Origin: Pseudomonadota bacterium
GTDB lineage: Bacteria; Pseudomonadota; Alphaproteobacteria; Rhizobiales; Rhizobiaceae
NCBI GenBank assembly: GCA_023433855.1
Contig: JAEYTV010000062.1
Location: forward strand, 1-13,770
Reading direction: 5' to 3'
Length of the DNA stretch: 13,770 nt
The notes under the pieces were generated by a model that did not search any database, had not been told where the DNA came from, and was given only the letters and a program-made list of their open reading frames with translations. Position numbers and translations under genes: made by a program. Below, piece after piece: positions 1 through 6,217 of this stretch (position 1 is its first letter; every line of letters begins with the position of its first letter).

Positions 1-193
1 GGATCGAACCCAGAAGCTCCGCCAGGCGTAGCAACTGCGAATCGTAGGGGGCCGGCTTCTCTTCCGCGACTGTCGGGGCAGGCGAGGTGGCCTCCGGCTT
101 CGACGACTGCTGTTTGCTGCCTTGCGCCAGAACCGGCAGGGCCGTGCAAACGGAAAGCAGAAGGAGGGTGCTTATGCGGGTCGCCAGCGTCAT
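1..193 (-). CDS. TIGR02301-like secreted protein, N-terminal part only
   Basis: Reading frame open to the window edge, so only about the first 64 residues are visible. It begins with a clear signal peptide: a short basic start (MTLATR), a hydrophobic core (STLLLLSVCTALPVL) and a likely cut after VLA before QGS. A Ser/Lys/Pro-rich linker follows, then PYDSQLLRLAELLGSI, which resembles the opening of the rhizobial TIGR02301 family (PYD..LLRL.E.LG). The family has no known biochemical role; export to the periplasm is inferred. I chose the ATG at 193, which has a weak GGAA 8 bases upstream; an in-frame ATG at 211 would add MFRNSS and has no visible SD. It lies 27 bases behind the NUDIX gene on the same strand, so the two are probably co-transcribed. 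The family call is from memory of the motif. Confidence 0.7.
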   Translation of the reverse strand, partial: MTLATRISTLLLLSVCTALPVLAQGSKQQSSKPEATSPAPTVAEEKPAPYDSQLLRLAELLGSI

Positions 194-220
194 GGAGGAA
201 TTCCGGAACATGTGGGTGTC

Positions 221-637
221 TTATCGGCGATCGAGTTCGGCCACCAGTCTTTCCGCGCATTCGAGCACGCTCGGCGGGACCGGCAGCCGTCGAATTTCGT
301 CGACCGTATACCAGCCCGGGTCCGCGGCGTCGTCGGCCGCGATTGCCGGCGTATCCGGATCGGCCTCGATACGGAAGACCGAGAGAAAGAAGTGGCGGCA
401 GTCGTCGCGATCGTCCTTGATGTCATAGGTGGCAAACAGCACCGGAGTGTGGGCCCGTATGCCGGTTTCTTCGAAGAACTCCCTGAGCGCCGTCTCGGCC
501 GGTGTCTCGTCGGGTTCCGCCCGACCACCGGGAAAGGCATAGAGATCGGCAGATGGTGGGTTGATTCGGCGGATCAGGAGGAACCGGCCGTCCCGCTCGA
601 GAATCGCAGAGGAGGCCGCCTGAGGGGAAGCGTGCAT
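221..637 (-). CDS. NUDIX hydrolase
   Basis: A 138-residue single-domain NUDIX protein, cytoplasmic, expected to hydrolyse a nucleoside diphosphate linked to another moiety, with Mg2+. The Nudix box is complete at residues 38-60: G38, E44, R52-E53, E56-E57 and G59-I60 match GX5EX7REUXEEXGU. The preceding AFPGG and the RFLLIRR strand are typical of the fold. The substrate cannot be told from sequence; the family ranges from MutT-like house-cleaning to ADP-ribose and CoA hydrolysis. The start is uncertain: the ATG at 637 has no SD, whereas a GGGAGG sits 12 bases before an in-frame TTG at 649 and 6 bases before an in-frame CTG, so translation may begin slightly upstream. The gene for a secreted TIGR02301-like protein follows closely on the same strand. 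Confidence 0.9.
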   Translation of the reverse strand: MHASPQAASSAILERDGRFLLIRRINPPSADLYAFPGGRAEPDETPAETALREFFEETGIRAHTPVLFATYDIKDDRDDCRHFFLSVFRIEADPDTPAIAADDAADPGWYTVDEIRRLPVPPSVLECAERLVAELDRR

Positions 638-916
638 GTTGGTTTTCAACGGCAGTAATCGCCTCCCGGCTCGACCGACACAAGGAATCTCATTGTATTT
701 GGTCCTTCGCATCAAGGAAAGAAACAACTCGAAGCATCTCCGAACCGGAGCTCGAACTGCAGCTCATCTTCCGAAATGCGGGGCGCGAGGGCACCTTGCC
801 TGACCTCTGTCGTTCCTCTCGGTGGGGCTGATCAACTATCGTTGTTGCATATCGAATCGGATCCGTCCGATCTCGCATGGCCAAGACGCAACGTCACAAA
901 CCCCGATGGCGAGACC
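638..916. other. Divergent intergenic region, NUDIX gene / ynfA
   Basis: About 280 bases between two divergently read genes. No convincing protein is encoded; a 64-codon minus-strand frame here has no recognisable content. It must hold the promoters of both flanking units, but no good -35/-10 pair is visible. On the minus strand a TACAAT (-10-like) lies about 60 bases before the NUDIX start without a matching -35. A 6-bp inverted repeat, ATCGGA/TCCGAT with a 4-base loop, is at 856-871, about 45 bases before ynfA. Confidence 0.5.
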
Positions 917-1243
917 ATGAAGACCTATCTCCTCTACGCCTTTGCCGCGCTTGCCGAGATCGCCGGCTGCTTCGCCTTCTGGGCCTGGTGGCGGCTCGAC
1001 AAGTCCGTCTGGTGGCTGGCTCCTGGTATGGTTTCGCTGGTTCTATTCGCGTGGGCGCTGGCGCTGGTGCCGAGCGAGGCGGCCGGTCGAGCCTATGCGG
1101 CATACGGCAGTATCTATATCCTTGCCTCCATTGTCTGGCTCTGGGCAGTGGAGGCACGGGTCCCGGACCGGTGGGACATTCTCGGGGTTCTGGTCTGCCT
1201 TGCTGGAGGCGCGATGATCCTGTTCGGCCCGCGAACCGCCTGA
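917..1243 (+). CDS. ynfA: YnfA family (UPF0060) small membrane protein
   Basis: A 108-residue, very hydrophobic protein whose length fits the YnfA/UPF0060 family exactly. Diagnostic stretches are [11 protein letters not shown] near the N-terminus and [12 protein letters not shown] in the middle; four transmembrane helices are expected, around residues 4-24, 32-52, 60-80 and 86-104. YnfA belongs to the drug/metabolite transporter superfamily, is SMR-like in fold, and probably works as a dimer in the inner membrane; its natural substrate is not settled. The ATG at 917 gives the family-standard N-terminus ([17 protein letters not shown]); the SD is weak (GGCGAGA). It is the first of three plus-strand genes, 45 bases before the SRAP gene. 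Confidence 0.93.
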   Translation: MKTYLLYAFAALAEIAGCFAFWAWWRLDKSVWWLAPGMVSLVLFAWALALVPSEAAGRAYAAYGSIYILASIVWLWAVEARVPDRWDILGVLVCLAGGAMILFGPRTA

Positions 1244-1264
1244 GGAGACGAGCTTGACCGTTTT

Positions 1265-1291
1265 CATGCCGGATGCAATGAAACCGGCATG
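1265..1291 (+). promoter_or_regulatory. Inverted repeat burying the yedK start codon
   Basis: CATGCCGG at 1265-1272 and CCGGCATG at 1284-1291 are perfect 8-bp complements with an 11-base loop. The last three bases of the right arm are the yedK start codon, and there is no good SD in between. In mRNA this would be a GC-rich hairpin that hides the initiation site. The repeat is seen directly; a regulatory role is inferred, and repeats of this size also arise by chance in GC-rich DNA. Confidence 0.4.
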
Positions 1292-2056
1292 TGCGGACGT
1301 TTCGCCCTGACGGCGCCCCCCGACGAGGTCAAGCAGATCATGGATGTGCTGGGAGACGACGATTTCCCGGCTCGCTACAACATCGCTCCCACGCAGCCGA
1401 TCCTGGTGGTGATAGCTTCGGAGCGGTGTGAGCCGGGCAGCAACCTTCCGCAGCGCCGCGCCCTGCTGGCCCGTTGGGGCTTCATCCCCGGCTGGGTCAA
1501 GGATCCCAAGGAGTTTCCGCTGCTGATCAACGCCCGGGCGGAAACAGCCGTGGGCAAGGCCTCCTTTCGGGCGGCTATGCGCCATCGCCGGATTCTCATA
1601 CCGGCAAGCGGCTTCTATGAGTGGCGCCGTCCGCCCAAGGAAAGCGGCGTTAGGCCCCAGGCCTATTGGGTCAGGCCCAGACGGGGCGGAGTGATCGCCT
1701 TTGCAGGGCTGATGGAAACGTGGTCCTCTGCCGATGGATCCGAAGTCGATACGGCTGCCATCATGACGACAAGGGCAGCTGCCGGGCTCCGATTCATCCA
1801 TGACCGCATGCCGGTCGTCATCCAGCCCGAGGATTTCGAACGATGGCTCGACTGCAAGACGCGGGAGCCGCGCGAGGTGGAGGACCTGATGCAGCCCGCA
1901 CAGGAAGAGCTCTTCGAGGCGCTGCCCGTCTCCGATCTGGTCAACACGGTTTCCAACATGGGGCCCGACCTGCAGCAACCGGTAGCCGTCGCCCCGCCGG
2001 AAGCCAACCCGCCGGCGGAGGGGAAGCGGACCACGTCGCAACTGTCCCTCTTCTGA
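1289..2056 (+). CDS. yedK: SRAP / SOS response-associated peptidase (HMCES/YedK family)
   Basis: A 255-residue SRAP protein. Known members use the mature N-terminal cysteine to form a stable thiazolidine cross-link with abasic sites in single-stranded DNA, shielding them from breakage. All hallmark elements are present: MCGRF with Cys2, N31 in YNIAPTQ, RWGFIPGW at 62-69, INARAET at 80-86, catalytic E111 in ASGFYEW, and H171 in FIHDRMP. The start is fixed because Cys2 must follow the removed Met. The C-terminal 30 residues are Pro/Gln-rich and outside the domain. No alphaproteobacterial LexA box (GTTC-N7-GTTC) is visible upstream, so direct SOS control is not supported here. The gene sits between ynfA and a LysE-type exporter, 25 bases before the latter. 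A perfect inverted repeat covers its start codon. Confidence 0.96.
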   Translation: MCGRFALTAPPDEVKQIMDVLGDDDFPARYNIAPTQPILVVIASERCEPGSNLPQRRALLARWGFIPGWVKDPKEFPLLINARAETAVGKASFRAAMRHRRILIPASGFYEWRRPPKESGVRPQAYWVRPRRGGVIAFAGLMETWSSADGSEVDTAAIMTTRAAAGLRFIHDRMPVVIQPEDFERWLDCKTREPREVEDLMQPAQEELFEALPVSDLVNTVSNMGPDLQQPVAVAPPEANPPAEGKRTTSQLSLF

Positions 2057-2081
2057 TCTCACCTTCTCTCACGGATTTTCC

Positions 2082-2705
2082 ATGAACCTGTTATCTGCCG
2101 GCCTTTCGGGCCTCGCGCTCGGCGCTTCGCTGATCATCGCCATCGGTGCGCAGAACGCCTTTATCCTCCGTCAGGGATTGATCCGCAGCCACGTCTTCGT
2201 TGTTTGCCTGATCTGCGCCCTCTCCGACGCGCTGCTGATCGGCGCAGGCGTCGGTGGCCTTGGCACCATCGTGTCGCGCTCGCCGGTGCTCATTTCGGTG
2301 GTGACGCTCGGCGGCGCCGCATTTCTCGGCACCTATTCGGCCATGGCCTTTCGCCGCGCCGCCAAACCAGCAGCCATGGTGGCCGGTGCGCCGCAGCCGA
2401 TGGGGCTGAGGGCAGCGGTCCTGACCTGCCTCGCCTTCACCTTTCTCAATCCACATGTCTATCTGGATACGGTGGTGCTGCTTGGCAGCCTGTCGGCGGC
2501 CTTCGAGGGGAAGGAGCGGCTCGCCTACGGGATTGGCGCCGCGGTCGCGTCGTTCCTGTGGTTCTTCGGGCTTGGCTACGGAGCACGGTTGCTTGCGCCG
2601 GTCTTTGCCAGACCCGCCGCATGGCGGGTGCTGGATCTTCTGATCGGCCTGGTGATGGGCCTCTTGGCACTCGGGCTCCTGCTGAGCTTCGTGCGCGGGG
2701 AATGA
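2082..2705 (+). CDS. LysE/ArgO family amino-acid exporter
   Basis: A 207-residue inner-membrane protein of the LysE superfamily, which exports basic amino acids such as lysine, arginine or analogues. The N-terminal block (GASLIIAIGAQNAFILRQG, residues 14-32) is the LysE/ArgO signature, followed by the conserved CALSDALLIGAGVGG helix and the mid-protein LNPHVYLDTVVLLG segment, typical of LysE and ArgO rather than the broader RhtB group. Six transmembrane helices are expected. Substrate assignment to Lys/Arg is by family only. The ATG at 2082 is 25 bases after yedK, with a weak GGA SD, consistent with co-transcription. A LysR-type ArgP/LysG regulator, often adjacent to this family, is absent here. 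It ends only 6 bases from the convergent small gene, leaving no room for an intergenic terminator. Confidence 0.92.
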   Translation: MNLLSAGLSGLALGASLIIAIGAQNAFILRQGLIRSHVFVVCLICALSDALLIGAGVGGLGTIVSRSPVLISVVTLGGAAFLGTYSAMAFRRAAKPAAMVAGAPQPMGLRAAVLTCLAFTFLNPHVYLDTVVLLGSLSAAFEGKERLAYGIGAAVASFLWFFGLGYGARLLAPVFARPAAWRVLDLLIGLVMGLLALGLLLSFVRGE

Positions 2706-2711
2706 AGGAAG

Positions 2712-2849
2712 TCAGCCGGTCGGTGTAAGCTTGGGCTTGCGCTTCAGCATCAGGGCAGCTGCGACCACGGCCTTGAGCGCCAATGGACGATATGCAGGTA
2801 TCACGTCCTGCTTGGTGTCTGCTGTCTTGGCTGTCTTCTCGGCGCTCAT
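2712..2849 (-). CDS. Small protein, 45 residues, unknown function
   Basis: A short frame reading MSAEKTAKTADTKQ-DVIPAYRPLALKAV and ending KRKPKLTPTG. Support for it being real: a strong SD (GAGGAG, 5 bases before the ATG) and about 70% G+C at third positions, which fits the genome. The protein has a charged N-terminus, a central IPAYRPLALKAVVAAALML stretch that could form an amphipathic helix, and a basic tail. No signal peptide or catalytic motif is visible and I do not assign a family. It follows pssA on the same strand with a gap of about 170 bases, so it may have its own promoter, and it ends 6 bases from the convergent LysE-family gene. It may be missing from annotations because of its size. 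Confidence 0.6.
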   Translation of the reverse strand: MSAEKTAKTADTKQDVIPAYRPLALKAVVAAALMLKRKPKLTPTG

Positions 2850-2933
2850 GGCTCTCCTCACAGGCGTTTTTGTTGATGCACTTCACTGCGGTCGCGCATT
2901 TCGCCACAAAAGCGGGCGGAATCGTGACCTGCA

Positions 2934-2951
2934 GAGGTGCGATCTCACCTC
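2934..2951 (-). terminator. Possible weak terminator after pssA
   Basis: GAGGTG and CACCTC form a perfect 6-bp stem with a 6-base loop, about 70 bases after the pssA stop and before the small gene. No U-run follows, so it is not a canonical intrinsic terminator; it could be a Rho-assisted end or an mRNA 3' stabiliser. A second small stem (CTGAC/GTCAG) overlaps the pssA stop codon at 3011-3023. Confidence 0.25.
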
Positions 2952-3019
2952 GCTGGTATAGAAGGCCAATCTTGCCGCAGACTGTTGCCGGAAAGCTGCA
3001 GCTTACGAGCCTGACGGGG

Positions 3020-3838
3020 TCAGACGGTGGTGCTTTCGTCCTCGATCGTGATCGTTCCGAACCGTCGATGCCAGGCCCGGGCGCTCAACGGCAGGAGGCA
3101 CAGATAGGCGATGACCGTGATTGACAGCACTTGCCACGTGTAGCTCATCAGCAGCGCCACGTAGAGAACCACGCCAAGCAGGATCGGCAGCATCAGGTCG
3201 CGCCGCACGCGGCTCGATTTCCCCGACCAGACTGGCAGCCGCGATACCAGCAGATAACCGATGAGCACGGTATAGGCGACGCTGCCGTAGACGAAGAGTG
3301 GCGTAGGTTCGACACCCAGAAAGCCGAGGTAAACCGGCAGCAGGACCATCATCGCACCCATGGGGGCGGGCACGCCGACAAAGAATTCGGACTGCCACGG
3401 CGCCTTGATTTCCCGCTCCGCCATGACATTGAAGCGGGCCAGCCGCAAGCCGGCCGCGATCGCGTAGAGAAGCCCGGCGATCCAGCCGAGCGACCGGGCG
3501 TTGTCGAGCAGGAACGCATAGGAGACCAGTGCCGGCGCGACCCCGAAGTTGATGATGTCGGCAAGCGAATCCATCTGCACGCCGAACTTGGAAGTCGCCT
3601 TCAGGAGCCGGGCGACGCGCCCGTCGATGCCGTCCAGGAAGGCTGCCAGCAGCACCATGGCGACCGCCAGTTCGTAGCGCCCCTCGAAGGCGAGCCTGAT
3701 GCCGGTCAGTCCGGCACAGATCGCCAGAACGGTGATCAGGTTCGGCACCATCAGCCGGAGCGGGATCTCTCGCAGACGAGGCCCGCGGGCCTCGTCATTC
3801 GGGCGGTTCGGTTCGGTCATGGGTGCGGGTGTCTCCAA
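3020..3838 (-). CDS. pssA: CDP-diacylglycerol-serine O-phosphatidyltransferase
   Basis: Makes phosphatidylserine from CDP-diacylglycerol and L-serine at the inner membrane, the first committed step to phosphatidylethanolamine. The protein is 272 residues. The CDP-alcohol phosphotransferase motif is complete: D69, D72-G73, A76-R77, G86, D90 and D94, matching Dx2DGx2ARx8Gx3Dx3D. It is the integral-membrane type II PS synthase (several hydrophobic helices from residue 30 on), unlike the peripheral E. coli enzyme. The start at 3838 is TTG, with AGGAG 11 bases and a closer GAGA upstream, and gives METPAP..., which resembles rhizobial PssA; an ATG at 3820 is the alternative. It begins 14 bases after psd ends, so substrate-making and substrate-using enzymes are co-transcribed, with psd first. 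Confidence 0.96.
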   Translation of the reverse strand: METPAPMTEPNRPNDEARGPRLREIPLRLMVPNLITVLAICAGLTGIRLAFEGRYELAVAMVLLAAFLDGIDGRVARLLKATSKFGVQMDSLADIINFGVAPALVSYAFLLDNARSLGWIAGLLYAIAAGLRLARFNVMAEREIKAPWQSEFFVGVPAPMGAMMVLLPVYLGFLGVEPTPLFVYGSVAYTVLIGYLLVSRLPVWSGKSSRVRRDLMLPILLGVVLYVALLMSYTWQVLSITVIAYLCLLPLSARAWHRRFGTITIEDESTTV

Positions 3839-3852
3839 TGTTCTCGCGGCTC

Positions 3853-4554
3853 CTATACGCGGCGGCTGATGGTCGGACCCTTTGCGGTCCCGAACTCGGC
3901 AAGCACGGTTTCACCCCCCAGTGCCAGCTGCCCGACGGAGACGCGCGGCTTGGCAGTGGCCGGCACGAAGACGTCGAGCCGCGAGCCAAATCGGATCAGG
4001 CCGAAGCGCTCGCCGGCGTCGACCGGTTCGCCAGGCTTCATCCAGCAGACGATGCGCCGTGCGACCAGGCCGGCGATCTGCACCACGCCGATCTTGCCAT
4101 GGGCGGTCTCGACAACCAGGCCGTTGCGCTCGTTGTCCTCGCTCGCCTTGTCGAGTTCCGCATTGATGAACTGGCCGGCCCGGTATTCGATCTGGGTCAC
4201 CTGGCCGCGCGCCGGGGAGCGGTTGATATGGCAGTCGAAGACGTTCATGAACACCGAAATGCGCAGCATGGGTTCCGGGCCCAGATCGAGTTCGGCCGGG
4301 GGTACCACCATGGCGACATGACTGATGCGGCCGTCGGCCGGGCTGAGCACGAGATCGTCGTCCTGCGGCACGACGCGTTCCGGATCCCGGAAGAAGTAGG
4401 CGCACCAGAGCGTCAGTACGAGGCCGATCCAGAACAACGGCTCGGCGATCCAGCCGAGGACGAGGGAGGCGATGAAAAAAGCCGCCACGAAGACATAGCC
4501 TTCCTTGTGGATCGGCACGAGCGTGTTGCGAATGGTGTCAAAAAGATTGATCAA
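3853..4554 (-). CDS. psd: Phosphatidylserine decarboxylase (short, pyruvoyl-dependent)
   Basis: Converts phosphatidylserine to phosphatidylethanolamine. At 233 residues it is the short type found in alphaproteobacteria and archaea. It has an N-terminal membrane anchor (hydrophobic residues about 20-53), FFRDPER at 54-60, SPADG at 71-75 and CHINRSP with H109. The self-cleavage site is the Gly190-Ser191 bond in IRFGSR, giving a beta chain of 190 residues and an alpha chain of 43 that starts with the pyruvoyl group made from Ser191. The start is TTG at 4554, preceded by AGGAGA at a 7-base spacing, and no ATG gives a full-length protein. It lies directly upstream of pssA, and an EcfG-like promoter candidate precedes it. 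Confidence 0.96.
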   Translation of the reverse strand: MINLFDTIRNTLVPIHKEGYVFVAAFFIASLVLGWIAEPLFWIGLVLTLWCAYFFRDPERVVPQDDDLVLSPADGRISHVAMVVPPAELDLGPEPMLRISVFMNVFDCHINRSPARGQVTQIEYRAGQFINAELDKASEDNERNGLVVETAHGKIGVVQIAGLVARRIVCWMKPGEPVDAGERFGLIRFGSRLDVFVPATAKPRVSVGQLALGGETVLAEFGTAKGPTISRRV

Positions 4555-4596
4555 CCGTGGTTCTCCTGCATGTTCAGTGCGAACTGCCTATAGAAA

Positions 4597-4622
4597 AACC
4601 CGATTTGCGGCAATGCGGTTCC
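4597..4622 (-). promoter_or_regulatory. Possible EcfG/RpoE2-type promoter of psd-pssA
   Basis: On the minus strand GGAAC (4622-4618) is followed after 17 bases by GGTT (4600-4597). The alphaproteobacterial general-stress sigma factor EcfG/RpoE2 recognises GGAAC-N16-17-CGTT, so the match has one mismatch. It lies about 40 bases before the psd start, a sensible distance. A housekeeping-like TTGCCG...TATAGG pair also overlaps, but with a 15-base spacer that is too short. The match is short and may be chance. Confidence 0.3.
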
Positions 4623-4659
4623 GTCGCCTGTGGTCAGGCCGAGCCTTCAGCCTGGCGAC
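4623..4659 (-). repeat. Imperfect inverted repeat between the ABC ATPase gene and psd
   Basis: GTCGCC at the outer ends pairs with GGCGAC, with an inner AGGC/GCCT pair and an unpaired bulge. It begins about 25 bases after the ATPase stop. No U-run follows on the minus strand, so it is at most a weak terminator or processing hairpin separating the importer operon from psd-pssA. Confidence 0.25.
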
Positions 4660-4682
4660 TTTGCTTCAGGGAAGCGAGCGGT

Positions 4683-5447
4683 TCATCCCTTCCAAAGCGC
4701 CTGTGCGGCATTGATCGAGGACACAAACTGCCGCGTCCGCTCGTGGACCGGCGAGGCAAAGATCGCCCTGGCGCTGCCCGTTTCCACCACCACGCCGTTT
4801 TCCAGGAAGACCGCATGATTGGCGATCTGCGAGGCAAGCCGCAGATCATGTGTTGCCATGACCATCGTCGTGCCCTCCCTGGCAAGCTGCCCCAGCACGT
4901 CGACCACTTCGGCAGACAGCTCCGGATCGAGCGCCGAGGTAGGTTCATCGCAAAGGAGGACGCGGGGCGACGGAGCAAGCGCCCTGGCGATCGCCACCCG
5001 CTGCTGCTGCCCTCCGGAGAGGGTGGAAGGCCAGGCGTCCGCCTTGTGTGCCATGCCGACCTTGGTCAGAAGCTCGATGGCGCGCGCGCGGGCCTTGTCC
5101 CGAGGCCATTTCAGGACGGTGACCAATCCTTCCATGACGTTCTCGATTGCCGTGCGGTGGGGGAAGAGTTGGAAATTCTGGAAGACCATGCCTGTCTGAC
5201 GACGGATCTTCTGTATCTCCGGCCAGCCGATCTTCTTGCCTGGCGCGAAAGCCAGGGTCGCGTCACCGATGCGAATCGAGCCTGCCGTCGGAATCTCCAG
5301 CAGATTGATGCAGCGAAGCAGCGTGCTCTTGCCGCCACCCGAAGGGCCGACGAGCGCCGTGACGCTGCCTTCGGGGAAGCTGAGGCTGATGTCCTTGAGG
5401 ATGACCGCCTCACCGAAGCGTTTTTCGAGATGGGAAAGCTCGATCAT
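4683..5447 (-). CDS. Polar amino-acid (cystine-type) ABC transporter, ATPase
   Basis: A 254-residue ABC ATPase that powers amino-acid uptake from the cytoplasmic face. The motifs are complete: Walker A GPSGGGKST at 34-42, Q-loop Q90 in MVFQNFQLFPH, signature LSGGQQQR at 143-150, Walker B LLCDEP at 164-169 followed by TSALD, and switch H200 in MATHDL. The sequence belongs to the polar amino-acid transporter (PAAT/GlnQ-TcyC) group. Its ATG at 5447 overlaps the permease stop codon in an ATGA, so the two are translationally coupled. Within the operon it follows the binding protein and permease. A longer frame running upstream to 5768 is only read-through of the permease region in another frame. 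Confidence 0.95.
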   Translation of the reverse strand: MIELSHLEKRFGEAVILKDISLSFPEGSVTALVGPSGGGKSTLLRCINLLEIPTAGSIRIGDATLAFAPGKKIGWPEIQKIRRQTGMVFQNFQLFPHRTAIENVMEGLVTVLKWPRDKARARAIELLTKVGMAHKADAWPSTLSGGQQQRVAIARALAPSPRVLLCDEPTSALDPELSAEVVDVLGQLAREGTTMVMATHDLRLASQIANHAVFLENGVVVETGSARAIFASPVHERTRQFVSSINAAQALWKG

Positions 5448-6124
5448 CGGTTGGCCTCCAGCATTCCGCCATAGCGCGCGAAGCGTTTCTCGAGCCTGCC
5501 CTGCAGGGCGGAGAGGACCGAACTGAGAGCCAGGTAGATCAGGGCCGCCTCGATATAGAGGATCAGCGGCTCGTAGGTGGTCGCGACGATCCGCTGGGCC
5601 GCCTGGAAGAGCTCGGGCACGGTGATAGCCGCTGCAAGCGAGGTATCCTTGACCAGCGAGATGAATGTGTTGGAGAGCGGCGGGACGGCCACGCGTGCGG
5701 CCTGCGGCAGGATGGTGCGGCTCATTGCCTGGCGCCAGTTCATGCCGATCGAATAGGCGGCCTCCCACTGCCCCTTGGGCACGGAGGAGATGACGGCCCG
5801 GATGATCTCGGAACTATAGGCACCTATGTTGAGCGTGAAGCCGATGAGGGCGGCGGGGAAGGCATCGAGCAGGATGCCGATGCTCGGCAGGCCGTAGAAG
5901 ATCACGAAGAGCTGCACAAGCAGCGGCGTGCCGCGGATCACCCAGACGTAGAAACGGGCGATCAACGCCAGCGGCAACGGACCGAACAGGCGGGTTACTG
6001 CCGTGAGCAGGCCGAGGATTAAGCCAAGCACGAAGGAAAGCAGGGTGAGCGGCACCGTGAACTTGACGCCCGCCCAAAGCAGCGTCGGAAGCGAATCCGC
6101 CATCAATTGAAGCCAATGCGGCAC
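5444..6124 (-). CDS. Polar amino-acid (cystine-type) ABC transporter, permease
   Basis: A 226-residue inner-membrane permease of the His/Glu/Gln/Arg/opine (HEQRO) family. It has several hydrophobic helices starting with PLTLLSFVLGLILGLLTAV, the conserved IRGTPLLVQLFVIFYGLP block, and the ATPase-coupling EAA loop EAAYSIGMNWRQAMSRTILPQ. The start is GTG at 6124, chosen because GAGGA lies 8 bases upstream; the frame is open to a TTG at 6139 (adding five residues), but that has no SD. Its end overlaps the ATPase start by 4 bases. One permease gene implies a homodimeric channel, as in cystine and glutamine systems. A strong hairpin lies between it and the upstream binding-protein gene. Confidence 0.93.
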   Translation of the reverse strand: MPHWLQLMADSLPTLLWAGVKFTVPLTLLSFVLGLILGLLTAVTRLFGPLPLALIARFYVWVIRGTPLLVQLFVIFYGLPSIGILLDAFPAALIGFTLNIGAYSSEIIRAVISSVPKGQWEAAYSIGMNWRQAMSRTILPQAARVAVPPLSNTFISLVKDTSLAAAITVPELFQAAQRIVATTYEPLILYIEAALIYLALSSVLSALQGRLEKRFARYGGMLEANR

Positions 6125-6145
6125 TGTATGGATCCTCAAAACAAG

Positions 6146-6169
6146 GCGTCCGGCGCAATCGCCGGACGC
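6146..6169 (-). promoter_or_regulatory. 10-bp hairpin between binding-protein and permease genes
   Basis: GCGTCCGGCG and CGCCGGACGC are perfect complements with a 4-base loop, the strongest simple hairpin noticed in the window. It lies 48 bases after the binding-protein stop and 22 bases before the permease GTG. On the minus strand it is followed by CTTGTTTTG, a broken T-run. Such hairpins in ABC importer operons commonly end part of the transcripts or protect the upstream mRNA, so that the binding protein outnumbers the membrane parts. That role is inferred from position. Confidence 0.6.
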
Positions 6170-6217
6170 TTCGAACGCTTTCAGATAGGGCGGAGACGCG
6201 GAAGCGGAAGGCGATCC

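Noticed and set aside
690..884. 64-codon minus-strand frame upstream of the NUDIX gene
   Set aside because: No SD, Ser/Arg-rich sequence without a motif; more likely part of the divergent promoter region.
1244..1288. LexA box upstream of yedK
   Set aside because: No GTTC-N7-GTTC or GAAC-N7-GAAC is present in the 45-base gap.
1043..2062. 339-codon minus-strand frame opposite yedK
   Set aside because: Antisense to a well-supported gene with all catalytic residues; its translation has no recognisable domain. Long antisense frames are common in high-GC DNA.
2993..3004. 12-base palindrome AAGCTGCAGCTT after pssA
   Set aside because: Too short a dyad without loop or U-run; expected by chance and not informative.
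3131..4321. 396-codon plus-strand frame across pssA and psd
   Set aside because: Antisense to two enzymes with complete motifs; rich in His/Arg/Gln/Asp with no domain, typical of a complementary-strand artefact.
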